A stretch of DNA of 64,000 bases from Chloroflexota bacterium (GTDB lineage Bacteria > Chloroflexota > Dehalococcoidia > DSTF01 > RBG-16-68-14), in contig JAJCYW010000003.1 in the NCBI GenBank assembly GCA_029262675.1, positions 186,001 to 250,000 on the forward strand, read 5' to 3'. A program made the translations under genes and the position numbers. Below the pieces are notes generated by a model. The model was not told the DNA's origin. It searched no databases and saw only the letters and a program-made list of their open reading frames with translations. This document shows positions 34,515 to 43,071 of this stretch, piece after piece. Each line of letters starts with the position of its first letter. Position 1 is the first letter of the stretch.

Positions 34515-35537
34515 CTACTCGACGACCCAGGTGTCGCCTTCGGAGAAGAGTGTAGCAAGGTCGCCCTCGCCCTGCTCGGCGACGGCATCCTTGATCTGCT
34601 CTTCCATTAGCTCGTCGTAGGACGGCCGCTCGAAGGCCCGGAGGACGCCTAGCGGCACGGGGTGCTCCGGGTATTCCATGCGGGCGAGAATCGATGCGAT
34701 TGTCGGATCGTCCATCTTCTCATCGTGGATCAGCAAATCGGCCTCAGAGACTCCGTTACCGGTTTCAACGACCTCGGCGACCGTGCCGTTCAGGCGGATG
34801 CCGCGGTTGTTCTCCTTGCCGTACACGAGCGGCTTGCCGTGCTCCAACAGGACGGTACGGTCCGGGCGAACTGCTTTGTCCGCGAACGAATCGAACGCGC
34901 CGTCGTTGAAGACGTTGCAGTTCTGGAAGACCTCGACGAACGACGTGCCCTTATGCTGTGAGGCCCGCTCCAGGGTGGATATCAGGTGGTGCGTGTCGGT
35001 CGCGATCGATCGCGCGACGAACGTCGCGTTGGCGCCGAGGGCGAGCGAGCAGGCATTGATTGGGTAATCGATCGAGCCGAGCGGCGAGGTTTTTGTCACC
35101 TTGCCCTGCTCGGACGTCGGCGAGTACTGGCCCTTCGTCAGGCCGTAGATGCGATTGTTGAAGAGCACGATGACGAGATCGATATTGCGGCGCATGGCGT
35201 GGATCAGGTGGTTGCCGCCGATGCTGAGTGCGTCGCCGTCGCCTGTGACGACCCAGACGCTGAGTTCCGGCCGCGACGCCTTGAGGCCGGTGGCGATCGT
35301 CGGCGCACGGCCGTGGATGCTGTGAAAGCCGTACGTGTTCATGTAGTAGGGTAGGCGGCTGCTGCAGCCGATGCCCGAGATGAAGACGATCTGCTCCTGG
35401 GGGATGTTGAGTTCCGGCATCAGCTTCTGCGTCTGCGCCAGGATCGAGTAGTCGCCGCAACCTGGGCACCAGCGAACCTCCTGGTCCGTGACGAAGTCCT
35501 TGCGCGAGAGAGCGGGAAGCGGCTGCGGAGCGGTCAT
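34515..35537 (-). CDS. korB: 2-oxoacid:ferredoxin oxidoreductase subunit beta (KorB-like)
   Basis: Thiamine-diphosphate subunit of 2-oxoglutarate (or related 2-oxoacid):ferredoxin oxidoreductase, 340 residues. The cluster-binding N-terminus is [13 protein letters not shown] with GIGCSSR further on. The ThDP/Mg motif is [12 protein letters not shown]...[16 protein letters not shown]. Length and [11 protein letters not shown] fit the KorB class more than pyruvate enzymes. Its ATG overlaps the korA stop by 4 bp. No separate ferredoxin-like (delta) subunit is encoded, as is usual for two-subunit aerobic-type enzymes. Confidence 0.93.
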   Translation of the reverse strand: MTAPQPLPALSRKDFVTDQEVRWCPGCGDYSILAQTQKLMPELNIPQEQIVFISGIGCSSRLPYYMNTYGFHSIHGRAPTIATGLKASRPELSVWVVTGDGDALSIGGNHLIHAMRRNIDLVIVLFNNRIYGLTKGQYSPTSEQGKVTKTSPLGSIDYPINACSLALGANATFVARSIATDTHHLISTLERASQHKGTSFVEVFQNCNVFNDGAFDSFADKAVRPDRTVLLEHGKPLVYGKENNRGIRLNGTVAEVVETGNGVSEADLLIHDEKMDDPTIASILARMEYPEHPVPLGVLRAFERPSYDELMEEQIKDAVAEQGEGDLATLFSEGDTWVVE

Positions 35538-37393
35538 GCGACGACGTTCACTTTCCTCTGGACGAGCGCGTGGATCCGTTCGACGATCTCGCCCGTCTTG
35601 AGCGGCCTGCCGGTGACGCGATTGAAACCCGCGGCATCGACGAGGTAGCGGGCACGGATCAGCATCCGTAGCTGGCCGAGGTTCATCTCAGGGACGAGGA
35701 CGCGGTCGAAGCGCGACAGCACGTCGCCGAGGTTGCCGGGGAAGGGGTTGAGATGACGGAGGTGTGCAGATGAAACCGAGAGACCCTCGGCCTGCGCGCG
35801 CTGCACGGCCGACGTGATGGCGCCGTACGTCGAGCCCCAGCCGAGGACCAACAGTTCGCCGGTTTCGTTTCCCTGGACCTCAACGTCAGGAATATCGTTG
35901 ACGATCCTGGCGACCTTTTCGGTTCGCAGGTAGACCATCCGTTCGTGGTTCTCCGCGGTGTAACTCACGGTGCCGGCGCCGTCCAGCTTCTCCAGGCCGC
36001 CGATGCGGTGCTCCAGACCCGGCGTGCCCGGTACAGCCCAGGGCCGCGCGAGCGTCTTCTCGTCGCGGGCGTAGGGCTGGAAGCCCTTGGCGTCGGTCGC
36101 GAACGTGACGTCGATCTGCGGCAGGCCGTCGACATCCGGGATGCGCCACGGCTCAGAGCCGGAGCCGAGGTAGCTGTCCGAGAGGAAGATCGTCGGCACC
36201 ATGTGGAGCAGGGCGATGCGGAACGCTTCGATCGCCATGGCGAAGCAGTCGGCCGGCGTCGCGGGTGCGACGATTGCGACCGGCGACTCGCCGTTGCGAC
36301 CGAACATCGCCTGCAGCAGGTCGGTCTGTTCGGTTTTCGTCGGCATGCCCGTGCTGGGGCCGGCGCGCTGGACGCTGGCGATGACGACCGGCAGCTCCGT
36401 CATAACGGCCAGGCCGATCGCCTCGCTCTTCAGTGCCAGTCCGGGTCCGCTGGTCCCGGTGAGGCCTAACGATCCGCCGAACGCAGCGCCAATCGCCGCG
36501 CCAATGGCGGCCAGCTCGTCTTCCGATTGCATCGTCTTCACGCCGAAGCGCTTGAAGCGGGCGAGCTCAGACAGGATGTCGCTGGCCGGCGTAATCGGGT
36601 AGCTGGCGTAGAACAGTTGCAGCTTGGACAGTTCGGCGACGGCCAGGAATCCCAGGGCCGTCGCCTCGTTGCCGGTGATAGTGCGGTAGTGGCCGGGCTT
36701 CAGGTTGGCCTTCGGCACGCGGTAGTGGACGGGGAAGAGCTCAGCGGTGTCGCCGAAGTTGAAACCGGCCTTGAGCGTGTTAGCGTTGGCCTCAGCGACC
36801 TGTGGGTTCTTGGAGAACTTGGCGTCGATCCAGCGCAGCGTCGGCTCAAGTGAGCGCTCGTAGAGCCAAAACATCAGGCCGAGCGCGAACATGTTCTTGG
36901 AGCGGTCGATCTGGGTGTTGGAGAGGCCACTGTCCTTGAGCGCGTGCGCATTCAGGGACGTGATCGGAACCCGGATGACGCGGTAGCCGGCAAGCGAGTC
37001 GTCCTCCAGCGGGTTCGTCTCGTAGTTGGCCTTGCTGAGGTTGGCCTCGGTGAATTCATCTGAATTGGCGACAACTGTTCCGCCCTTGGGCAGGTCCTGC
37101 AGGTTCGTCTTCAGCGCGGCAGGGTTCATCGCGACCAGCAGGTTCGGGCTGTCGCCCGGGGTGTAGATCTGGTGACTGGAGAAGCTGACCTGAAACGAAC
37201 TCACGCCTGGCAGCGAGCCCGCGGGAGCGCGGATCTCCGCCGGGTAGTCCGGAACGGTGCTGACGTCGTTGCCGAAGATGGCGGCAGTGTTGGTGAACTG
37301 CTGTCCAGCGAGTTGGCTGCCATCGCCGGAGTCGCCGGCGAAGCGGATGGTGACTCGTTCTAGCTCTCGTACGTCGTCGCTGCTCGCCGTCAT
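35534..37393 (-). CDS. korA: 2-oxoacid:ferredoxin oxidoreductase subunit alpha (gamma-alpha fusion, KorA-like)
   Basis: Large subunit of 619 residues made of an N-terminal gamma domain ([17 protein letters not shown] at 17-33) fused to the alpha domain (from about residue 225). [14 protein letters not shown] is the substrate-site motif of 2-oxoacid:ferredoxin enzymes, and [19 protein letters not shown] lies next to it. Together with KorB it would convert 2-oxoglutarate and CoA to succinyl-CoA with ferredoxin reduction. The gene lies 16 bp after the first CBS-protein gene. Substrate preference between 2-oxoglutarate and other 2-oxoacids is not settled by the sequence. Confidence 0.93.
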   Translation of the reverse strand: MTASSDDVRELERVTIRFAGDSGDGSQLAGQQFTNTAAIFGNDVSTVPDYPAEIRAPAGSLPGVSSFQVSFSSHQIYTPGDSPNLLVAMNPAALKTNLQDLPKGGTVVANSDEFTEANLSKANYETNPLEDDSLAGYRVIRVPITSLNAHALKDSGLSNTQIDRSKNMFALGLMFWLYERSLEPTLRWIDAKFSKNPQVAEANANTLKAGFNFGDTAELFPVHYRVPKANLKPGHYRTITGNEATALGFLAVAELSKLQLFYASYPITPASDILSELARFKRFGVKTMQSEDELAAIGAAIGAAFGGSLGLTGTSGPGLALKSEAIGLAVMTELPVVIASVQRAGPSTGMPTKTEQTDLLQAMFGRNGESPVAIVAPATPADCFAMAIEAFRIALLHMVPTIFLSDSYLGSGSEPWRIPDVDGLPQIDVTFATDAKGFQPYARDEKTLARPWAVPGTPGLEHRIGGLEKLDGAGTVSYTAENHERMVYLRTEKVARIVNDIPDVEVQGNETGELLVLGWGSTYGAITSAVQRAQAEGLSVSSAHLRHLNPFPGNLGDVLSRFDRVLVPEMNLGQLRMLIRARYLVDAAGFNRVTGRPLKTGEIVERIHALVQRKVNVVA

Positions 37394-37409
37394 GGTGCGA
37401 TAGTCGCTC

Positions 37410-37862
37410 CTAGGCTCCTTCCGCCGTCTTCAACTTCTGATTCGGCTGCGGCGGCAGGTTGAGGACGTGCTTCGGGAATGCCTCCGCCAGGTGGTAGATC
37501 ACGTCGCGGACGCGGAAGACGGAGATTGCCTCGCCCGTCTTCTCGTCTACGATAGGGATGTTGCGGAATCCTTCGTCGTTCATCAGGCTGATCGCTTCGC
37601 CGATCGTGCGGTCCCTCGTCAGCGTGCGGGGGTTTGGCGTCATGAAGCGGTCGACCGGCTGTTCGTAGTCGACGTCGCGCGCCACTACCTTCATGAGGAC
37701 GTCGCGTTCGGTCATGATGCCGAGGAGGCGCTTGCCATCGACGACGAGAACCGCGCCGGCCTGGTGGAGCTGGACGGTTTCGATGACGTGGCGGACGCTC
37801 GATCCGGTGGCGACGAAGAGGGGGTCGGGGAGCTTCAGTGAGACGATCTTGTCTGCCAGCAA
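37410..37862 (-). CDS. CBS-domain-pair protein
   Basis: Stand-alone CBS pair of 150 residues with [21 protein letters not shown] and [16 protein letters not shown]. It is the promoter-proximal gene of the run CBS-korA-korB-CBS and lacks the zinc ribbon of its partner at 33963. The start is uncertain: a TTG at 37862 is the only reasonable codon before an in-frame stop at 37872, and its ribosome site is weak. Likely an adenylate-sensing regulator of the oxidoreductase (inference). Confidence 0.82.
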   Translation of the reverse strand: MLADKIVSLKLPDPLFVATGSSVRHVIETVQLHQAGAVLVVDGKRLLGIMTERDVLMKVVARDVDYEQPVDRFMTPNPRTLTRDRTIGEAISLMNDEGFRNIPIVDEKTGEAISVFRVRDVIYHLAEAFPKHVLNLPPQPNQKLKTAEGA

Positions 37863-38147
37863 CGGTGCCGCTTACCAGCCTTTCCTTCGCCGCCAGGGCG
37901 CTGCTTGCCCGTCGGCGTAATGTCTGCGGATGAGCGGGGCTGCCCGCCTTCTGGCGAGTGGAACGCCACCTTCATCGCTGCGGTCTATGTGCCGCAGGCG
38001 GAACGTTACTTCCCACGGAATCTGTAGTATGTTCGGCACCTTGTTACTTCCAGTATAGAGAGTGATTCTGGCAAGCGCCACCAATCATACGCCGTGGTTG
38101 CAGCGTGTCCTGGCGGGCGCGAGGGCGGACAGGGCAGGTCTGCGATG
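37863..38147. other. 285-bp intergenic region upstream of the CBS-kor operon
   Basis: No convincing gene. A minus-strand TATACT hexamer at 38052-38057 could be a -10 for the operon, but no -35 fits. Read-through from tRNA-Pro is also possible. Confidence 0.5.
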
Positions 38148-38225
38148 TGGTCGGGGTGGGCAGATTCGAACTGCCGGCCTCTTGCTCCCAAAGCAAGCAC
38201 TCTGACCTGGCTGAGCTACACCCCG
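38148..38225 (-). tRNA. tRNA-Pro (anticodon TGG)
   Basis: On the complement: acceptor CGGGGTG/CACCCCG, anticodon stem CTTGC/GCAAG around TTTGGGA, T-arm GGCAG-TTCGAAT-CTGCC, discriminator A and encoded CCA at 38148-38150. Confidence 0.96.
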
Positions 38226-38298
38226 ATGCAGTCACGATAGCCAGCGGGTGAACCGCCGGTCAACCTGCACGCCACCTGCGCGTATCGTGGACCGCGCC

Positions 38299-39219
38299 CT
38301 AGACGCGGGCCGCGCCGACGAGGCTGGCAACGTCATCGATTCCGTGGTCTGCCATGTAGGCCTTCAGGCCGTTTAGCACATCGATGGGCGCGGAGGGGCT
38401 GACGAACGTCGCCGTCCCCACCTGCACCGCGGACGCACCGGCCAGCAGGAACTCGACAGCGTCGGTGCCGCAGGCGATGCCGCCACAGCCGATGATGGGC
38501 ACGTCGACGGCGGACGCGACCTGGTAGACCATGCGCAGCGCGACGGGCTTGATCGCGGGGCCGGAGAGGCCAGAGAAGACCGTGGAGATCACGGGCTTTC
38601 TCGCTTCGGCGTCGATCGCCATCGCCTGGAGGGTGTTGATGACGCAGAGCGCATCGGCGCCCGCATCGACGACCGCGCGGGCGACCTCCGTGATGTCTGT
38701 GACGTTGGGCGTCAGCTTGACGATCACGGGCAGCGTGGTGCCGCGGACGACGGCGGCGGTGACGGCGGCGGCCGCCTGCGGGTCTTGGCCGAACTCCATG
38801 CCGCCGCGCGTGGCGTTGGGGCTGGAGATGTTGACCTCGATGCCGGAGATGTGGGGCATGCCTTCGAGTCGCTCGGCGAGGCGCCCGTACTCCTCGACAG
38901 TGGCACCGAGGATGCTGACGATGACGGGAACGCGCCAGCGCGCCCACTTCGGCGCGATGTCGCGCACGAGCGCGCCGACGCCCGGGTTCTGGAGGCCGAT
39001 GGCGTTGAGCATGCCGGCCGGCGTTTCGGCGGTGCGCGGCTGCGGGTTGCCTGCGCGCGGACGCAGGGTGACTGTTTTCGTGACGATGGCGCCCAAGTCC
39101 TGGACGTTGAACCCGTGGCCCTTATCGAGACCGAAGCTGAACGTGCCGGAAGCCGTCATCACGGGGTTGGGCAGCAGTAGGCTCTGCTTCCTGCCGGGCA
39201 GCTCTAGTTGCAGGTTCAC
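38299..39219 (-). CDS. pyrD: Dihydroorotate dehydrogenase B, catalytic subunit
   Basis: FMN enzyme oxidising dihydroorotate to orotate in pyrimidine synthesis; 306 residues from the GTG at 39219. NPVMTASGTFSFGLDKG, NAIGLQNPGVGA, GIEVNISSPNATRGG, IVKLTPNVTDITE and GCGGIACGTDAVEFLLAGA are class 1 DHODH motifs, with FMN-contacting Lys and Asn present. The GTG follows GAGGAG. An ATG at 39264 is rejected because it overlaps the -10 TATAAT. Its electron-transfer partner pyrK is in the pyr operon at 44.5 kb, so the two subunits of class 1B enzyme are encoded 5 kb apart. Confidence 0.94.
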   Translation of the reverse strand: MNLQLELPGRKQSLLLPNPVMTASGTFSFGLDKGHGFNVQDLGAIVTKTVTLRPRAGNPQPRTAETPAGMLNAIGLQNPGVGALVRDIAPKWARWRVPVIVSILGATVEEYGRLAERLEGMPHISGIEVNISSPNATRGGMEFGQDPQAAAAVTAAVVRGTTLPVIVKLTPNVTDITEVARAVVDAGADALCVINTLQAMAIDAEARKPVISTVFSGLSGPAIKPVALRMVYQVASAVDVPIIGCGGIACGTDAVEFLLAGASAVQVGTATFVSPSAPIDVLNGLKAYMADHGIDDVASLVGAARV

Positions 39220-39262
39220 GGGGCTCCTCTTCGTCCGGACACGCGGTCCGCGCACTGGGCCC

Positions 39263-39292
39263 ATTATACGGAGGGCGCGAGCCGTGATCGAA
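39263..39292 (-). promoter_or_regulatory. Promoter of pyrD
   Basis: A perfect -10 TATAAT (39263-39268, complement) with a weak -35 TTCGAT (39287-39292) and 18-bp spacer. The implied start near 39256 supports the GTG at 39219 as the true pyrD start. No PyrR-binding loop is visible in this leader. Confidence 0.55.
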
Positions 39293-39300
39293 TAGAACGG

Positions 39301-39329
39301 AACAGGGGCTCCGCTGCGGAACCCCTGTT
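39301..39329. terminator. Hairpin terminator of the zinc-ribbon gene
   Basis: AACAGGGG pairs with CCCCTGTT and the inside TCCG-CTG-CGGA continues the stem with one mismatch. It lies 22 bp after the stop of the 86-residue protein gene and is followed, on the minus strand, by the moderately U-rich CCGTTCTATTC. Confidence 0.75.
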
Positions 39330-39351
39330 GTTGGCGAGGATGGGTGGAACG

Positions 39352-39612
39352 CTAGACTGCCGCGTCGTCGCTTCCAGAAAGGGCGAGCTGCTTCGGTCGG
39401 GCGGCGTTGTTTTGGCCGGACCAGCGGCCGAGGCCGCCCTTTCCCTGTCGCGCGATGATGTCTTCCTGTGCGTTCGGGAAGCGCTTAGAGGTGCCACAGC
39501 GTCTGCAGAGGCCGCGACTGGTCTTGCCGTGCGGCGTCTCGATGACCCAGCGGTGCTGGCAGTTGCGGGCCGCACGGCGTTGCTTGGCAGGTACGGCGAT
39601 TCGTTCGCTCAT
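39352..39612 (-). CDS. Small conserved protein with CxH...CxxC zinc-ribbon-like motif
   Basis: 86-residue basic protein of unknown function. The central stretch CQHRWVIETPHG...GLCRRCGTSKRFPN has the spacing Cys-x-His...Cys-x2-Cys expected for a small zinc site, and I recall similar short ORFs in Chloroflexota and actinobacteria. CAGGAGAG lies 6 nt before the ATG, a promoter (39685-39713) and a terminator frame it, so it is a real independent gene. Divergent from the sufR-like gene. Confidence 0.75.
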   Translation of the reverse strand: MSERIAVPAKQRRAARNCQHRWVIETPHGKTSRGLCRRCGTSKRFPNAQEDIIARQGKGGLGRWSGQNNAARPKQLALSGSDDAAV

Positions 39613-39684
39613 GGTTGCTCTCCTGTTCCTCCCCCAGGTCTTGAAATCACCCCTTTACCGATGAATCCCAAAACAGCAATCGCA

Positions 39685-39713
39685 ATTTAGCACACGATCT
39701 TTTCCTGCGTCAA
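39685..39713 (-). promoter_or_regulatory. Promoter of the zinc-ribbon protein gene
   Basis: On the complement TTGACG (39708-39713), 17-bp spacer, CTAAAT (39685-39690). The region 39660-39785 is clearly more AT-rich than the rest of the window. Confidence 0.5.
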
Positions 39714-39718
39714 GGTTA

Positions 39719-39748
39719 TAACGATAACATAAGTATTAAGTTTCGTTA
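39719..39748. promoter_or_regulatory. Wide inverted repeat between divergent promoters
   Basis: TAACGA (39719-39724) and TCGTTA (39743-39748) are inverted with an 18-bp AT-rich spacer, lying between the two divergent promoters. A perfect 10-bp palindrome CGTAGCTACG sits next to it at 39761-39770, inside the sufR-like promoter spacer. Either could be an autoregulatory site. Confidence 0.35.
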
Positions 39749-39752
39749 ATCA

Positions 39753-39781
39753 TTGCGGCTCGTAGCTACGTTGGATATAAT
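39753..39781 (+). promoter_or_regulatory. Promoter of the sufR-mrp operon
   Basis: TTGCGG (39753-39758), 17-bp spacer containing palindrome CGTAGCTACG, and a perfect TATAAT (39776-39781). The start near 39788 leaves about 32 nt before the ATG. Confidence 0.65.
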
Positions 39782-39819
39782 ACCTGCGTTCGGGCCGGAG
39801 ATGGCGCCGACGTTCCACA

Positions 39820-40512
39820 ATGCAGAATACCAAGGAAGAGATTCTGGCGCTGCTCAAGCGCAACGGCGGCCGTAGCGTCAACGAACTCGCTTCGTCCCTG
39901 AATCTAGCTCCCGTCACGATTCGTCAGCACCTCACGCGGCTTGAGCGCGATGGCTTGCTCACTACCGAGAACGGGGTTACCGAGAGCCAGGCGCAGACCA
40001 CAGGCCGGCCCCACTACGTGTTTCGATTGACGGTCAAGGGCCAAACCGAAGCGTTCCCGTATCGCTCCGACCGCCTCGTTGAGCTACTTGTGCGCGAAGT
40101 CGGTCATCTCGTCGGCAGCGACCTCGAGGGCCTCTCTTCAATGGAGAAGACGAACCTGGTGCTCGATAGGCTGGCGCAGCATCTGGCTGAGGAGTACGCG
40201 TCGCTCCTGCAGGGCTGGCCGTTGCGCGAACGAGTGGTGTTCGTGACGGAGATGATGCAGGCTGACGGCGGGTTTGCTGAGTGGCAGGAGATCGAGCAGG
40301 GCTACGAGATTCGCGATTACAACTGTCTCTTCCACCGGCTGCTGGCGGGGGAAGCATGCAAGTGGCACGGGAGCTTGCTGAGCCGTATGCTTGGTTCAGA
40401 CGTACATGTGGAACCGTGTGATGACGGCGCCGGCCAGTGCTGCCGTTACACAGTGGAATCGATTGCCGTTGGTGCGGCGCCAGCGGCGCCAGCGGCGCAG
40501 AAGGTGAGCTGA
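39820..40512 (+). CDS. SufR-like iron-sulfur-sensing transcriptional regulator
   Basis: DNA-binding regulator of 230 residues. The N-terminal winged HTH is EEILALLKRNGGRSVNELAS...APVTIRQHLTRLERDGLL. The C-terminal half has Cys in the order NCLFH, EACKWH, EPCDDG and GQCCRY. C-x12-C-x(about 20)-C with a terminal CC resembles, but does not exactly match, the cluster-binding cysteines of SufR. It is followed 2 bp later by an Mrp/NBP35-type iron-sulfur carrier, which supports a role in iron-sulfur homeostasis. A palindrome in its own promoter suggests autoregulation. Confidence 0.82.
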   Translation: MQNTKEEILALLKRNGGRSVNELASSLNLAPVTIRQHLTRLERDGLLTTENGVTESQAQTTGRPHYVFRLTVKGQTEAFPYRSDRLVELLVREVGHLVGSDLEGLSSMEKTNLVLDRLAQHLAEEYASLLQGWPLRERVVFVTEMMQADGGFAEWQEIEQGYEIRDYNCLFHRLLAGEACKWHGSLLSRMLGSDVHVEPCDDGAGQCCRYTVESIAVGAAPAAPAAQKVS

Positions 40513-40514
40513 GG

Positions 40515-41576
40515 ATGCCCAGTGAACAAGACGTAATGACGGCGCTTCAACAGGTCCTCGACCCGGATCTGAACCGCGACATCGTGTCACTCGGGTTCGT
40601 TCAGGATGTCGCGGTGACGGATTCGAGCGTCAGCCTGCGCATCGTCCTGACGACGCCCGCCTGCCCGGTGCGCGAGGAGATGAAGCAGCAGGCCGAAGAG
40701 TTGCTGCGTGCGCTGCCGGGCGTAGAAGAGGTGCGCGTGGAGATGGACGCTGAAGTGCGGTCGAACCAATCGACGGGCAACGCACAGCCGGTGGAGGGCG
40801 TGCGCAACATCATCGCCGTGGCCAGCAACAAGGGCGGCGTCGGTAAGACGACCGTTTCGGTGAACCTCGCCGTCGCGCTGGCGAAGCAGGGCGCGCGGGT
40901 CGGCCTGCTGGACGCCGACGTAACAGGGCCGAACGTGCCGATCATGATGGGCTTCGAGGCCGGATTCATGGCGGAGGGTGACAAGGGCCTGCAAACCGTT
41001 GACAAGTACGGGGTGCGGCTGATCTCGCTCGGGTTTGTGCTGCCGCGTCTGTCGCCCGTGGCCTGGCGCGGCCCGATGGTCGGAACGGCCGTGCGGCAGC
41101 TGCTGCACGACATCCGTTGGGGCGAGCTGGACTACCTGCTGATCGACCTGCCGCCGGGTACCAGCGACGCATCGATGAGCATGGCCCAGGAGGCGGCGAT
41201 CTCGGGTGTCGTCATCGTTAGTACGCCGGCGGACGTGGCCTGGGAGGACGCTGGCAAGGCCGTGGCGATGTTCGATAAGCTGAACGTGCCGGTCTTCGGC
41301 GTCGTCGAGAACATGAGCTACTTTCACTGTCCCCACTGCAATGAGCGTTCCGAGATCTTCGGTCACGGCGGAGGCAGGCGGGCGGCGGAGGAGCTGGGGC
41401 TGGAGTTTCTGGGGGAGATTCCCCTGGACACCAAGACACGACAGGGCGCCGATTCCGGCGTGCCGATTACGGAGTCCGATCCGGATTCCCCGCAGGCGCA
41501 GGCATTCCTGCGGATAGCTGAACAAGTGGCGGCGCGCTGCAGTACGCTGCAGTTTGCCACCGCCGGTATAGAGTAG
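40515..41576 (+). CDS. Mrp/NBP35 family iron-sulfur cluster carrier ATPase
   Basis: Cluster-carrying P-loop ATPase of 353 residues. An N-terminal MIP18/DUF59 domain (residues 1-85, with TTPACPVREEM) is followed by the deviant Walker A ASNKGGVGKTTVSVNL, IDLPPGTSDASMS as Walker B region and the cluster ligand pair FHCPHCNERS. The ATG at 40515 is 2 bp after the sufR stop, within the AAGGTGAGCTGAGG ribosome region; a longer frame from 40437 is only the sufR shadow. It transfers 4Fe-4S clusters to apo-proteins. Confidence 0.93.
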   Translation: MPSEQDVMTALQQVLDPDLNRDIVSLGFVQDVAVTDSSVSLRIVLTTPACPVREEMKQQAEELLRALPGVEEVRVEMDAEVRSNQSTGNAQPVEGVRNIIAVASNKGGVGKTTVSVNLAVALAKQGARVGLLDADVTGPNVPIMMGFEAGFMAEGDKGLQTVDKYGVRLISLGFVLPRLSPVAWRGPMVGTAVRQLLHDIRWGELDYLLIDLPPGTSDASMSMAQEAAISGVVIVSTPADVAWEDAGKAVAMFDKLNVPVFGVVENMSYFHCPHCNERSEIFGHGGGRRAAEELGLEFLGEIPLDTKTRQGADSGVPITESDPDSPQAQAFLRIAEQVAARCSTLQFATAGIE

Positions 41577-41582
41577 GAAGCT

Positions 41583-42608
41583 ATGACATTACGATTCTTT
41601 CGCCGGAAGTCCGGCGATGCAGACATAGAAGAGACCGAGCCGCCCACGAAGAAGGCGGATCCAGAAAAGAAAGCATCACCCAGAAGGCGTCCCAGTTCGT
41701 CAAGTTCCAGTTCCGCGGGTGGCCGCCGGGCCAAGACGCCGTCCAAGGCGTCCGCCGAGACCCAGAAGGCGCCGGACGAGAAGAAAACACCCTCCCGTCC
41801 CAAGCCGAGCGCGGCTGAGAAGCCCGACGAAGAAGAGAAGCCGACGAAACCGCGAACGCGACGCGGCCGGCGCGGCGGTGCGCGGCGCAGCGGCAGTAAA
41901 GCCGCGCCAGCCGCCGAAGCCGCAGACACCACCGAGGCGCCTCCGGCCGAAAGCGCGCCGAGGCCCGCCACGCGGTCGCGAGGTCGGCAGCCGACGACGG
42001 CTCAGGACGTTGCAACTCAGCAGATGGAGACGCTGAAGGGGTTGCAGGGTTCGCTTGCGGCGATCGAAAGCCGGCTGAAGGGCGGCGGCGACCGCTCGTC
42101 GGCCCTGGCCGACCGGCCGCGCGTGGCGCTCTTCGTCGACGTGCCAAACATCATGTACGGGGCCGAGCGCGAGGGCGTCGTGCTGGACTACGGTAAGGTG
42201 TTGGACTACATCATCGGCAACCGCGAGCTCGTGCGAGCGAGCGCCTACGCGCCCATCAGCGACGACCCCGACGAGAAGCTAGAGACGCAGAAGTTCGTCG
42301 AGCCGTTTGTTGACCTCGGCTACCGCATCGTGACGAAGCCGCTGAAGCGCTTTGCCAACGGCACGATCAAGGCCAACTTCGACGTGGAGCTAGCGATCGA
42401 CGTGCTGACGATGTCGGACAGACTCGACACCGTGGTACTGCTATCCGGTGACGGCGACTTCCGCCGCCTAGTGGAGCTCGTTGAGAGCAAGGGCGTGCGC
42501 GTCGAGGTCGTTGCATTTGGTAACAGCACAGCGGCCGAGCTGCGGGCAGTGGCCGACGAGTACACCGACCTGAACGCCCACCTGAAAGAGCTGCGCGTTA
42601 CCAAGTAG
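41583..42608 (+). CDS. NYN-domain (PIN-like) protein with basic low-complexity N-terminus
   Basis: Predicted RNA-binding nuclease-like protein of 341 residues. Residues 1-170 are Lys/Arg/Pro/Ser/Ala-rich and probably disordered. The NYN domain begins at VALFVDVPNIMYG, with the other acidic positions in FDVELAIDVLTMSD and LLSGDGDFRRLVELVESKG, matching the LabA/DUF88 family. It lies 6 bp after mrp and 1 bp before the receiver gene. RNase activity is family-based inference. Confidence 0.87.
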   Translation: MTLRFFRRKSGDADIEETEPPTKKADPEKKASPRRRPSSSSSSSAGGRRAKTPSKASAETQKAPDEKKTPSRPKPSAAEKPDEEEKPTKPRTRRGRRGGARRSGSKAAPAAEAADTTEAPPAESAPRPATRSRGRQPTTAQDVATQQMETLKGLQGSLAAIESRLKGGGDRSSALADRPRVALFVDVPNIMYGAEREGVVLDYGKVLDYIIGNRELVRASAYAPISDDPDEKLETQKFVEPFVDLGYRIVTKPLKRFANGTIKANFDVELAIDVLTMSDRLDTVVLLSGDGDFRRLVELVESKGVRVEVVAFGNSTAAELRAVADEYTDLNAHLKELRVTK

Positions 42609-42609
42609 T

Positions 42610-43002
42610 ATGGCGGGCCAGACCAGCGTCCTGATCGCCGAGGACTACCCGGACTTCCGAGCGCGCCTGCTGGCGCTGCTGGAGCCGTTCGGCTTCAACT
42701 GCATCCCCGTGCAGAACGGACGGCTTGCGATCGAAGTCTTAAAGGATCGCGAGCAAGACCTCCACCTGTTGATTACGGACATGGACATGCCTGTGAATAC
42801 CGGCTGGGACGTGATAGCCGCCGCTCGCGAGCACCGTGGCGCTGAGTTGCCCATCATCATGCAGACGGGCGAGGCGGGCTACAGCTATGTGAAGAAGCGG
42901 GCGGCCGAGTTTGCGATCCCGCTGATCGATAAGGTGGACGTTGATGTCCACCTGGCGCCGGCCGTACGGCAAGCGCTAGGGCTGCCGGAAGAGGATCTGT
43001 AA
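42610..43002 (+). CDS. Stand-alone response-regulator receiver domain
   Basis: Single-domain receiver of 130 residues without output. Acidic pair in LIAEDYPDF, phospho-acceptor Asp in LLITDMDMPVNTGWD, switch Thr in IIMQTGEAG and Lys in PLIDKVDVD. It starts 1 bp after the NYN-protein stop, so it is co-translated with it. No kinase is adjacent. It may act by protein-protein contact with the NYN protein (inference). Confidence 0.88.
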   Translation: MAGQTSVLIAEDYPDFRARLLALLEPFGFNCIPVQNGRLAIEVLKDREQDLHLLITDMDMPVNTGWDVIAAAREHRGAELPIIMQTGEAGYSYVKKRAAEFAIPLIDKVDVDVHLAPAVRQALGLPEEDL

Positions 43003-43041
43003 AGGCAGTCGAAAGAGCGTCGCCGCTTTGCTGTACATCAC

Positions 43042-43071
43042 CGTAGGGGCGACTTTCGGGTCGTCCCTACG
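43042..43071. terminator. Hairpin terminator between receiver and methyltransferase genes
   Basis: A 12-bp stem (CGTAGGGGCGAC with GTCGTCCCTACG, one G-T pair) around TTTCGG. It overlaps the last codons of the convergent methyltransferase gene and is followed by TCGTTT on the plus strand. Confidence 0.7.

Noticed and set aside
39220..39264. N-terminal extension of pyrD from an ATG at 39264
   Set aside because: That ATG overlaps the -10 TATAAT and lacks a ribosome site, whereas GTG 39219 has GAGGAG.
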